Part shown: positions 1-5,804 of the stretch, one piece after another
How the letters are laid out: each line of letters starts with the position of its first letter
How positions within the stretch are numbered: the first letter of the stretch is position 1
Notes under the pieces: generated by a model
Seen by the model: the letters and a program-made list of their open reading frames with translations, nothing else
Databases searched by the model: none
What the model was told of the DNA's origin: nothing
Assembly: GCA_003151895.1 (NCBI GenBank)
Contig: PLYX01000032.1
Location: 1 to 15,091, forward strand
Length of the DNA stretch: 15,091 nucleotides
Reading direction: 5' to 3'
Source of the DNA: Solirubrobacterales bacterium
Lineage (GTDB): Bacteria; Actinomycetota; Thermoleophilia; Solirubrobacterales; Solirubrobacteraceae
Program-made: the position numbers and the translations under genes

Positions 1-650
1 TGCTGTTCGCGCTCGGCTTCCTGACCACGTTCACGCTCGGGGGCATCAGCGGCGTGATGCTGGCGATCGTCCCGTTCGACATCCACGTGAGCGCCAGCTA
101 CTTCATCGTGGCGCACATCCACTACGTGCTGTTCGGCGGATCGATGATGACGATCTTCGCGGGCGTCTACTACTGGTTCCCGAAGATGACCGGCCGCATG
201 TTCGACGAGCGGCTCGGCAAGTGGCACTTCTGGACCACCTTCATCTTCCTCAACCTCACCTTCGCTCCGATGCACATCCTCGGCCTGGAAGGCATGCCGC
301 GCCGCGTCGCGACCTACGCGTCGCAGTTCGCCAATCTGAACCTCCTCATCTCGATCGCCAGCTTCGCCCTCGGACTGAGCACGCTGATCTTCGTCTACAA
401 CATCGTCACCAGCTGGCGCGGCGGCCCGCGCGCGGCGTCCAACCCCTGGAGGGGACTGACAATCGAGTGGCAGGTGTCATCGCCGCCACCCGTGTTCAAC
501 TTCGACCGCATCCCCACGGTCGTGGGTGGCCCGTACGAGTACGGCGTGCCCGGCGCGGTCCACGGCATCCTCGTCCCTTCTCCGACCCCCACGACCGTAG
601 GCGGTTCGGCGGGCACGTCGGGCACCGTCTTCCACTCGGCCACGGAATAA
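1..650 (+). CDS. ctaD: cytochrome c oxidase subunit I, C-terminal part (5' end outside window)
   Basis: Catalytic heme-copper subunit of an aa3-type oxidase in the cytoplasmic membrane; it reduces O2 to water and pumps protons. The readable frame begins at base 3 and gives 215 residues. The helix X motif SYFIVAHIHYVLFGG (bases 96-140) contains the two histidines (114-116 and 120-122) that in this family ligate heme a3 and heme a. Further hydrophobic helices follow, then WHFWTTFIFLN, and the usual tail motif WRGLTIEWQVSSPPPVFNF before a Pro/Gly/Thr-rich end. The His-Asp pair normally found just before the helix X histidines is Ser-Ala here (90-95), so the classical Mg-site residues are missing. 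The CuB ligands and start codon lie upstream of the window. Family identity is certain; the symbol follows actinobacterial usage. Confidence 0.96.
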   Translation, partial: LFALGFLTTFTLGGISGVMLAIVPFDIHVSASYFIVAHIHYVLFGGSMMTIFAGVYYWFPKMTGRMFDERLGKWHFWTTFIFLNLTFAPMHILGLEGMPRRVATYASQFANLNLLISIASFALGLSTLIFVYNIVTSWRGGPRAASNPWRGLTIEWQVSSPPPVFNFDRIPTVVGGPYEYGVPGAVHGILVPSPTPTTVGGSAGTSGTVFHSATE

Positions 651-695
651 GAACGTGTTTCGAGAAGATCGATACGCCCGGATGCGCACCTGGAC

Positions 696-720
696 ACGGC
701 ACTGGATCGCCACGTGCCGT
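696..720 (+). other. hairpin, 7-bp perfect stem
   Basis: ACGGCAC (696-702) and GTGCCGT (714-720) are exact reverse complements with an 11-base loop. This is the first of two adjacent hairpins inside the inverted-repeat-bounded interval after ctaD. Confidence 0.5.
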
Positions 721-723
721 CTT

Positions 724-744
724 GCCCGTGCTACCAGCACGGGC
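724..744 (+). other. hairpin, 9-bp perfect GC-rich stem
   Basis: GCCCGTGCT (724-732) and AGCACGGGC (736-744) are exact reverse complements around a 3-base loop ACC, giving a very stable stem. The bases after it (TTCAACG) contain no T-run, so it is not a textbook intrinsic terminator. It could stabilise the upstream ctaD message, pause polymerase or belong to a larger fold. Confidence 0.6.
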
Positions 745-830
745 TTCAACGACCCGTGGCGCCCAGCTTGGTCCATGCACGCACCGGACGCACCGCCTAT
801 CTCGAAACGCGTTCTGAGGGAGTCGATCCG

Positions 831-1676
831 ATGAGAGAAGTCCTGGTTGTCGCCAACCGCACGCTCGGCGGCGAGAAGCTGCTCGAAACCGTGCGCGAGC
901 GAGCCGCCGCCGGCGATGTGATATTCCGGCTCGTCGTCCCCCAGACCAAGCCGAGCGCCGGCCTCGTGATCTATGACGAGGCGGTGCGGGAATCCGCTCA
1001 GGTGCGAGTCGATCTCGCGATGTCGCTGCTGGCCGCCGAGGGCATCACGGCCTCCGGGGAAGTGGGCGATCCCGATCCGTTCCTGGCGACGATGGACGCG
1101 ATCGCCGCGCGCCGTCCCGACGAGGTGATCGTCTCCACGCACCCCGCCACCCAATCGGGCTGGCTGCGAAGAGACCTGATCGAGCGCATCGAGAACGCCT
1201 CGGGCCTGCCGGTGCAGCACATCGTGGTCGACCTCGCCCGAGAGGGTCTGCCGTTCGGGGTGACCCTCGTGGTAGCGAACAAGACCTCCGGCGGCGAGGA
1301 GCTGATCGGCCACCTGACCGCCAAGGCCGCGGGCGAGGAGCGCCGCCTGTTCATCGCGGTGATACCCCAGCAAGACCGCGGCGGCTCCGCCCCGAGGGAG
1401 GCGCGGATCCGGCTCGCCGCGATGCTCGATCGACTCGACGCCGCGGGACTGCTGAGCGCCGGCATGATCGGCGACCCCGACCCCTACACCGCCGTGATCA
1501 ACGCGCTCGAGCTCTTCCAGGTCGACGACGTGGTCATCTCCACGCTGCCGGGCGAGCGTTCCGGCTGGATGCGAAGCAACCTGATCGAGCGGGTACGCAA
1601 CACAACCTCGGCGCAGGTGGAGCACGTGGTGGTCGACATCGAGTCCAACACAACCGCGGCCGGCGCCGCAAGCTAG
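831..1676 (+). CDS. tandem two-domain UspA-like protein in the oxidase locus
   Basis: 281 residues, cytoplasmic, with no signal or membrane segment. The protein is an internal duplication. Domain 1 (about 1-138) has LVVANRTLGGEKLL, GDPDP (79-83), STHP (102-105) and SGWLRRDLIERI. Domain 2 (about 143-281) repeats these as LVVANKTSGGEELI, GDPDP (214-218), STLP (237-240) and SGWMRSNLIERV. This resembles the UspA-like nucleotide-binding fold, in a variant where the usual Gly-rich ATP loop is replaced by the STxP...SGW signature; such domains are often annotated as universal stress proteins. The ATG at 831 is chosen because GAGGGAG sits 8 bases upstream and the domain fold starts there. It ends 8 bases before ctaE, so it is probably co-transcribed with the oxidase. 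Its ligand and role are unknown; a link to oxidase regulation is only contextual. Confidence 0.85.
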   Translation: MREVLVVANRTLGGEKLLETVRERAAAGDVIFRLVVPQTKPSAGLVIYDEAVRESAQVRVDLAMSLLAAEGITASGEVGDPDPFLATMDAIAARRPDEVIVSTHPATQSGWLRRDLIERIENASGLPVQHIVVDLAREGLPFGVTLVVANKTSGGEELIGHLTAKAAGEERRLFIAVIPQQDRGGSAPREARIRLAAMLDRLDAAGLLSAGMIGDPDPYTAVINALELFQVDDVVISTLPGERSGWMRSNLIERVRNTTSAQVEHVVVDIESNTTAAGAAS

Positions 1677-1684
1677 GGGGGATC

Positions 1685-2320
1685 ATGGAGGCCGCCAGCG
1701 TCGCCCACGCAGCCGATCACGACACCCATGGGGGCGCAGGCGACCACCACCACGGTCCGCCTGCGGCGCACCGCAGCTCGCGCGTCGAGCCGCAGTTGCT
1801 CGGAATGCTGCTTTTCATCATCTCCGAGGTGATGGTGTTCGGGGCCTTCTTCACGGCGTACTTCTTCATCCGTGTCGCACAGGGAGACCCATGGCCCGCG
1901 CCCGGGACGCACCTCCCAGTGGATGTCGCCGGCGTGAACACAGCGATCCTCGTGTCCTCATCGTTCACCCTGCACTGGGCCGAGACGGCTCTCAAGAAAG
2001 GCAACCGCTTCGGATTGAAGGCCGGGATGCTCACCACCTTCCTGCTCGGGTGCGCGTTCCTGTTCATCCAGGTCAACGAGTACGCGAACATCGGTTTCGC
2101 CCCGCAGGACCAGGCCCAGGCGACGATCTTCTACTCGCTCACGGGCCTCCACGGGGCGCACGTGTTCATCGGCCTGGTGCTCCTGCTGATCGTCACGACC
2201 AGAGCATTCCGCGGCCACTACTCGCCCGAGGAGCATCGCGGCGTCGAGATACCCGGCATCTACTGGCACTTCGTCGACATCATGTGGATCGTGGTCTACA
2301 CCACGGTGTATGTGATCTGA
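1685..2320 (+). CDS. ctaE: cytochrome c oxidase subunit III
   Basis: Integral membrane subunit of the aa3 oxidase that packs on subunit I and stabilises its turnover. 211 residues, the short five-helix form usual in actinobacteria. Diagnostic motifs are SEVMVFGAFFTAYFFIR in the first helix region, FYSLTGLHGAHVFIGLVLLL and the C-terminal EIPGIYWHFVDIMWIVVYT. The N-terminal 30 residues are unusually His-rich (HAADHDTHGGAGDHHHG, residues 8-24) and would lie before the first helix. The ATG is preceded by a GGGGGG run overlapping the end of the UspA-like gene, which supplies the ribosome binding site. The spacing of 8 bases to the previous stop indicates one transcript. Confidence 0.97.
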   Translation: MEAASVAHAADHDTHGGAGDHHHGPPAAHRSSRVEPQLLGMLLFIISEVMVFGAFFTAYFFIRVAQGDPWPAPGTHLPVDVAGVNTAILVSSSFTLHWAETALKKGNRFGLKAGMLTTFLLGCAFLFIQVNEYANIGFAPQDQAQATIFYSLTGLHGAHVFIGLVLLLIVTTRAFRGHYSPEEHRGVEIPGIYWHFVDIMWIVVYTTVYVI

Positions 2321-2351
2321 CGGCCCCGATTTACGACTCTCTCACCACTCC

Positions 2352-2462
2352 ATGCTGAACCCGCTGCGCAGCGAGGACGAGGCGTTTCGCTTCCTGCTCT
2401 ACGCGATCGTCGTGATCGGCGCGATCGTGGCGGTCATCCTGATCCTGCGCGCGATCCTCTGA
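2352..2462 (+). CDS. 36-residue single-pass membrane peptide of the oxidase locus
   Basis: A short frame starting with ATG at 2352, reading MLNPLRSEDEAFRFLL, followed by a hydrophobic stretch (YAIVVIGAIVAVILILRAIL) and a stop. The layout is a charged N-terminal dozen residues plus one transmembrane helix running to the C-terminus. It follows ctaE by 31 bases on the same strand. Its size and position match the tiny accessory subunits or hypothetical membrane peptides often found after subunit III, but no named family can be assigned from sequence alone. No clear Shine-Dalgarno sequence precedes it, so expression may be coupled or weak. The strong hydrophobic pattern and context argue that it is real. 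Confidence 0.7.
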   Translation: MLNPLRSEDEAFRFLLYAIVVIGAIVAVILILRAIL

Positions 2463-2475
2463 GTTTGTGTGGCCC

Positions 2476-3228
2476 TCAGGGCTTCACGGTTAGGGTGCCT
2501 TCCATCCCAGCGGCGCGGTGGCCGGGGGCCTGGCAGAAGAAGGTGTAGGCGCCGGGCTTCAGCTTGACGGTGACCGAGACGGTGCCCTTCGTCGTGAACG
2601 AGCTGGCGCCGAGTATGGGGCCGCTCGTGCCCGACTGGATGGCGATGTTGTGCGACACACCTGACATGTTCGGCATCGAGACGACCACCGCGCCCGCCGT
2701 CGCCGAGGCCTGTTTGGTGATGTAGGAGAGCTGACCGGTCGGATCGGCGGCGATTTCGAGCCTGCCGCCCTTCTCGACGACCGGCTTGCCCGCACCGGGG
2801 GCCTGGACCGCGCTTGCGAGCAGTCCGCTGTCCTTACCCGGCCGGTCGACCGCTTCGGCGACATAGGCCGCGATGCTGGCCAATTTGGCTCCGCCGGCGA
2901 GCCCACTCGGCATCGCTCCGAACCGGTTCGGGTTTTCCACCTGACCTTCGACGACCGTTCGGACGGCGCTGCGCTGCAGACCTTCGGCGAGGCTGGCGCG
3001 GAATGCTTCGTCGAGGTTGGGACCGACGGTGCCCTTCGTGCTGGCCCTGGCGAGCGTGTGACAAGCGCCGCACTTGGCGACGAACTCCTGCTTGCCGGCG
3101 ATCGGATTGGCGTCTTCGCCGCGCTTGACTCCCCCACAGCCGGACACCGCCAGCAGCAGGCAACCCGTTCCGAGAAGGGCGCCGAGATGGCGTACAGGCG
3201 ATCCTCGATGGATTGTGGGCACAGACAT
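2476..3228 (-). CDS. lipoprotein with cytochrome c domain fused to a cupredoxin domain
   Basis: Predicted extracytoplasmic, lipid-anchored electron carrier of 250 residues. A signal sequence ends in the lipobox VSGC with Cys31. A class I cytochrome c domain follows, with heme motif CGACH (53-57) and probable axial Met106 in FGAMPSG. After a linker (about 129-155) comes a plastocyanin/azurin-like domain with copper ligands His193, Cys232, His237 and Met242 (C-x4-H-x4-M in FFCQAPGHRAAGM). Both redox centres look complete. The likely job is delivering electrons to the adjacent aa3 oxidase, inferred from domains and location. The start at 3228 is chosen because it begins a proper signal peptide; a longer in-frame extension to 3324 would overlap the upstream gene. 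It follows the glycosyltransferase by 13 bases and converges with the oxidase genes, with only 13 bases between stops. Confidence 0.9.
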   Translation of the reverse strand: MSVPTIHRGSPVRHLGALLGTGCLLLAVSGCGGVKRGEDANPIAGKQEFVAKCGACHTLARASTKGTVGPNLDEAFRASLAEGLQRSAVRTVVEGQVENPNRFGAMPSGLAGGAKLASIAAYVAEAVDRPGKDSGLLASAVQAPGAGKPVVEKGGRLEIAADPTGQLSYITKQASATAGAVVVSMPNMSGVSHNIAIQSGTSGPILGASSFTTKGTVSVTVKLKPGAYTFFCQAPGHRAAGMEGTLTVKP

Positions 3229-3241
3229 CGGCGCGGGAACT

Positions 3242-4879
3242 CTATCCAAAGGGTCGGGTGACGGGCTCGCCGCGCGCCGCTGCGATGACCCCGCGGGCGA
3301 CGCCCTCCCATGACCAGCGCTCACGCGCCACCGACACGAGCGCCGTTCGGGTTCGGGCCTTCAATGCTCGATCCGCCTGCAGCCAGCCGGCAACCCGCTC
3401 GGCTATGGCCCGCACGGCGCCATCGTCGACCGGGAACGAGAGCCACCAGGCCGCCTCCGGCGGCACCTCGCGAGCGATCGCCTCGCTCACCTCGGCAAGC
3501 CCAGAATGGCCTGCGCTGACAGGCAGCACGCCACATGCGGCGGCCTCGGCGGCCACCATCCCGAACGCCTCCGGGAAGGTGCTCGGAACGACAAGCGCCT
3601 CGCACGCCGGCAGGACGTCCGCAAGCTCCTCGTGGTCGAGGCGACCGGTGAACACGATTCGCTCGCCGATCGCATGAGCGGCCACACGATAGGCATCTGC
3701 CTCGGCGCCCGACAGCGAACTAAGGAACGCGAGCAGATGGCGCAGCGGCACGGCGTCGATCGCCGCGGGAGCGCCGGCCGAGGGCGGGCCCGAAGTCTCC
3801 AGCGAGCGTCCGGCACGCGCGATCTCCCGTGCGCCCTCCAGGTCGCCTTCCGCGAGCCGGGCGACCAGACGCTCGAGGCCTTCTCTATGGGCTCCAAAAC
3901 CGACGATCGCGAGCCGTGCGTCAGGCACGGAGCGCAGGACGAGCGGCCACGCGGCGATCAGCAGGTCGACACCCTTGCTGACGATCAACTTGCCCACGAA
4001 CGCCACGAGATCGCCACTCCCATTCAAGATCCGCTCGAGCGCAAGGGCCGTCACCCCGTCATCGCGCGCGAACGCGCTCGACTGCTCCTCGGGAGACGCG
4101 GGAACGCTACGGCGCAACCTCTCGAGGAGTCCCCGCATCTGCGTCTCGGTCTGCTGCGGCTCGCGTGGTGCGAAGCGCTCGACGTCGACCCCCGGCGGAC
4201 CGAGGCGGGTGCGGTGTTCGACGGTGGGGTCGCTAAGCACGCGCCAGAGGCTCTCGGCGGTGTGCTTGGAGCCGACGAGCACCGTCCTTGCCTGTGCCAG
4301 TCCCTCGCGGGCGAAGCCCAGGAAGCGCTCCGGTTCGGGCTTGACCGTGTACTCGAGCGCGCTCCCGTGAACCTTCACCGCATAGGGCGTCGTGCCGGCG
4401 AGCGCGCGCGCGAGGATCACCGGTCCCATCACGAGATGGTTCGCGAGCGCCACATCCGGACGCACTCGCTGCGTCACCTCACGCACCGCCTCGACGTTGG
4501 CCTGGACATACGCGGCAACCTCGGCGTCGGTGCAGTCGGCGAACGTCTTCGCTTCGATGCCCTCATAGCGGTCCCACACATACAGGGGCAACAAACCGCC
4601 GATGTCGGGACGATAGACGGTGCAGCCCGGCGACACACCGGCCCGGGACCCGCCGGCCCGGGACCCGCCGGCCGGCGACCCGTCCAGCCTGGTCATCTCG
4701 AGCTTTCCGCCGTCCCAATGGCCGGCCGCGCCGACGAACGGGTAGCGCTCGGGATGGCGGTCCTGGCTGAACAGGTGCACCTCGTGTTCGAGCCTCACGA
4801 GCGCTTCGGCCAAGCGCGCGTTGTACACGTTGGAGCCCGTGCCGCTCAGCAGGTAGCCGTGGAAGATCAGTATGCGCAC
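3242..4879 (-). CDS. GT4-family glycosyltransferase
   Basis: 545 residues, GT-B fold, probably transferring a sugar from a nucleotide donor to a glycan or lipid acceptor at the cytoplasmic face. The N-terminal domain opens with ILIFHGYLLSGTGSNVYNARLAEAL, the Gly-rich acceptor-side loop. The C-terminal domain has VAFVGKLIVSKGVDLLIAAWPLV and the GT4 signature EAFGMVAAE (437-445, E-x7-E). It is longer than a typical 370-420 residue GT4 because of a low-complexity Gly/Ser/Arg repeat (66-84) and an insert of about 70 residues before IVFTGRLDHEELADVLP. The start is a GTG at 4879; a GGATAGG sequence 10 bases upstream could serve as ribosome binding site and belongs to a tandem repeat array. Donor and acceptor cannot be told. 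Its position upstream of the redox lipoprotein suggests co-transcription rather than shared function. Confidence 0.87.
   Translation of the reverse strand: MRILIFHGYLLSGTGSNVYNARLAEALVRLEHEVHLFSQDRHPERYPFVGAAGHWDGGKLEMTRLDGSPAGGSRAGGSRAGVSPGCTVYRPDIGGLLPLYVWDRYEGIEAKTFADCTDAEVAAYVQANVEAVREVTQRVRPDVALANHLVMGPVILARALAGTTPYAVKVHGSALEYTVKPEPERFLGFAREGLAQARTVLVGSKHTAESLWRVLSDPTVEHRTRLGPPGVDVERFAPREPQQTETQMRGLLERLRRSVPASPEEQSSAFARDDGVTALALERILNGSGDLVAFVGKLIVSKGVDLLIAAWPLVLRSVPDARLAIVGFGAHREGLERLVARLAEGDLEGAREIARAGRSLETSGPPSAGAPAAIDAVPLRHLLAFLSSLSGAEADAYRVAAHAIGERIVFTGRLDHEELADVLPACEALVVPSTFPEAFGMVAAEAAACGVLPVSAGHSGLAEVSEAIAREVPPEAAWWLSFPVDDGAVRAIAERVAGWLQADRALKARTRTALVSVARERWSWEGVARGVIAAARGEPVTRPFG
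4626..4685 (-). repeat. 15-bp in-frame minisatellite in the glycosyltransferase gene
   Basis: The unit GCCCGGGACCCGCCG occurs twice exactly (4641-4655, 4656-4670), flanked on both sides by degenerate copies. In the protein it gives GGSRAGGSRA within residues 66-84. The 15-bp period keeps the frame, so copy-number change would only lengthen a surface loop. Confidence 0.8.
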
Positions 4880-4880
4880 A

Positions 4881-4979
4881 GCTTCGCAGCCTATCCGTGG
4901 GCCTCACGGCCTATCCGTGGGCCTCACGGCCTATCCGTGGGCCTCGCAGCCTATCCGCACCGCCTCGCAGCCTATCCCG
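4881..4979. repeat. 20-bp tandem repeat array between divergent genes
   Basis: About 4.5 copies of CTATCCGTGGGCCTCACGGC. Copies at 4891-4910 and 4911-4930 are identical, 4931-4950 has two changes, and 4951-4971 is a diverged 21-base copy; partial units lie at each end. Each unit boundary can form a small hairpin, CACGG-cctat-CCGTG (for example 4905-4919). The array fills the whole 5' flank of the glycosyltransferase (start 4879, - strand) and lies upstream of the zinc-ribbon gene (+ strand). On the - strand every unit carries GGATAGG, and the gene-proximal copy places this 10 bases before the GTG start. Confidence 0.9.
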
Positions 4980-4992
4980 GTGGATGCTCCGC

Positions 4993-4998
4993 TAAAGT
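4993..4998 (+). promoter_or_regulatory. possible -10 box for a leaderless zinc-ribbon mRNA
   Basis: TAAAGT fits the actinobacterial TANNNT -10 consensus and lies 7 bases before the GTG at 5006. Transcription would then start at or beside the start codon. No good Shine-Dalgarno sequence precedes the GTG, which agrees with a leaderless message. No convincing -35 box was found. Confidence 0.35.
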
Positions 4999-5005
4999 GC
5001 CGGGC

Positions 5006-5275
5006 GTGAGCACGAACCAGCTCTACCGTCTGCGCGCCCCCTCCGGTGGACGTGAGGTCCTGATCGAGGCGTCTCCAGGCGAGATATACCGCGATCGCGA
5101 CTCGGGCGAGGCAATGGAGATCGTGGGCAAGCTGCTGCCGCTCGCCCCCGCGCCGTCGCGTCTGCCGTGGGCTGTGGAGAACCTGCGGTTTTGCGCGTGG
5201 TGTGACCAGCTCGCTCAGAAGGATCTGAACGATTGCCCCACCTGCGGCCGCCGGATGGGCCCGCTCGGCGCGTGA
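5006..5275 (+). CDS. small zinc-ribbon protein of unknown function
   Basis: 89 residues with a GTG start, soluble, no signal peptide. The N-terminal 50 residues look like a small beta-rich region (LYRLRAPSGGREVLIEASPGE). The C-terminal part holds two CxxC pairs, CAWC (63-66) and CPTC (77-80), spaced as in a zinc ribbon. An in-frame GTG at 4997 is an alternative start adding three residues; 5006 is preferred because of the -10-like box at leaderless distance. The stop overlaps the next start by 4 bases (GTGA), so the two genes are translationally coupled. I do not recognise a named family. Cys spacing supports metal binding, but DNA, RNA or protein targets cannot be inferred. Confidence 0.75.
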   Translation: MSTNQLYRLRAPSGGREVLIEASPGEIYRDRDSGEAMEIVGKLLPLAPAPSRLPWAVENLRFCAWCDQLAQKDLNDCPTCGRRMGPLGA

Positions 5276-5715
5276 GCAAGATCCCGTATCGCTCTCGCAT
5301 CGTTGCGCTCGGGGCAAGCGCCCTCATACTGCTCTCCGGCCTCGGGCTCAGCTCCTGTGGTGGAAGCAGCGTCTCGGACGTGACTCCGAAGAGCACGCCC
5401 GAAATCACTCCGCCGAACGACACCTCAGCGGAAAAGGAAGCAACCGAAACCACCTCCACCTCCACGACCGCGGCCAAAACGTCCAGCAATTCCACCACGG
5501 GCGAAGAATCCAAGCCGAGCACAACCGGCGGCAGCGAATCCAGCGGGGAAAGCTCCTCCGAAAGCGGCTCGGGGTCCTCGGAAAGCGGCGCCGCCGGAGG
5601 GACGTCCGCGGGGGGCGAATCAGAAAAAGCTTCCAGCGAAAAAGCGTCGTCCGAAAAAACCTCGGAAAAAAGCTCGGGCAGCGTAGGCTCGAGCGGCGGA
5701 GCCAGCGCACCGTAG
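5272..5715 (+). CDS. Ser/Thr/Glu-rich lipoprotein, low complexity
   Basis: 147 residues beginning with GTG at 5272, overlapping the zinc-ribbon stop. A positively charged start and hydrophobic core (IVALGASALILLSGLGL) lead to the lipobox LSSC with Cys29, so the mature protein should be lipid-anchored outside the membrane. Everything after it is disordered-looking Ser, Thr, Gly, Glu and Lys with short repeats such as EKASSEKASSEKTSEK and no globular domain. Base use differs from its neighbours: Glu-Lys stretches are written with GAAAAA runs, giving A5-A6 tracts in an otherwise GC-rich region. It may be a wall-spanning stalk or spacer, or glycosylated on Thr/Ser. No specific function can be assigned. 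Confidence 0.72.
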   Translation: MSKIPYRSRIVALGASALILLSGLGLSSCGGSSVSDVTPKSTPEITPPNDTSAEKEATETTSTSTTAAKTSSNSTTGEESKPSTTGGSESSGESSSESGSGSSESGAAGGTSAGGESEKASSEKASSEKTSEKSSGSVGSSGGASAP

Positions 5716-5738
5716 CCAAGGCCGGACGCTCCCGCCAG

Positions 5739-5804
5739 CCAAAATCGAGGCGCCAAACTCTGGGCGTCGAGATCAGGGGGCCAAAATCAGGGCGTTGAGA
5801 TCAG
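5739..5804 (-). repeat. imperfect tandem copies of the 3' end of the secreted-protein gene
   Basis: CCAAAATCAGGGCGTTGAGATCAG (5781-5804) contains the gene's stop codon. A 21/24 match lies at 5753-5776, offset 28 bases, and a shorter 12/14 match at 5739-5752. In the downstream copies the stop triplet has become AGA and CGA on the coding strand. The copies fill most of the gap between this gene and the convergent lipoprotein gene. Confidence 0.75.

Larger units (their letters stand above)
650..815 (+). other. 166-base interval closed by 16-bp inverted repeat; candidate structured RNA or MITE-like element
   Basis: The left arm AGAACGTGTTTCGAGA (650-665) pairs with the right arm TCTCGAAACGCGTTCT (800-815) at 15 of 16 positions, and the remaining pair is a G-U wobble in RNA. 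The left arm starts on the last base of the ctaD stop codon. The right arm ends one base before the GAGGGAG ribosome binding site (816-822) of the next gene. Two perfect hairpins lie inside (696-720 and 724-744), so the transcript could fold as a multi-branched structure with a closing stem. No protein-like reading frame is seen inside. Pairing is directly visible; the role as attenuator, processing element or small inverted-repeat element is inference. No target-site duplication is evident. Confidence 0.55.

Noticed and set aside
724..744. Intrinsic transcription terminator after ctaD
   Set aside because: The stem is strong but no T-rich run follows, and downstream genes look co-transcribed; kept only as a hairpin.
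477..1625. Long open frame on the - strand opposite the UspA-like gene
   Set aside because: Composition-driven antisense frame in GC-rich DNA; Arg/His/Gly-rich with no recognisable motif, and the + strand frame has clear repeated domains.
2472..2482. GCCCTCAGGGC palindrome over the stop of the cytochrome-cupredoxin gene
   Set aside because: The 1-base loop cannot form a proper hairpin and there is no T-run; too short to call a bidirectional terminator.
4881..4979. CRISPR array
   Set aside because: The 20-bp units are directly contiguous with no unique spacers and no cas genes are nearby; it is a tandem repeat.
3506..5275. 589-codon open frame on the + strand across the glycosyltransferase
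   Set aside because: Its first 1500 bases are antisense to a GT4 gene with clear motifs and its middle crosses the repeat array; only the last 89 codons (from 5006) look like a real protein.
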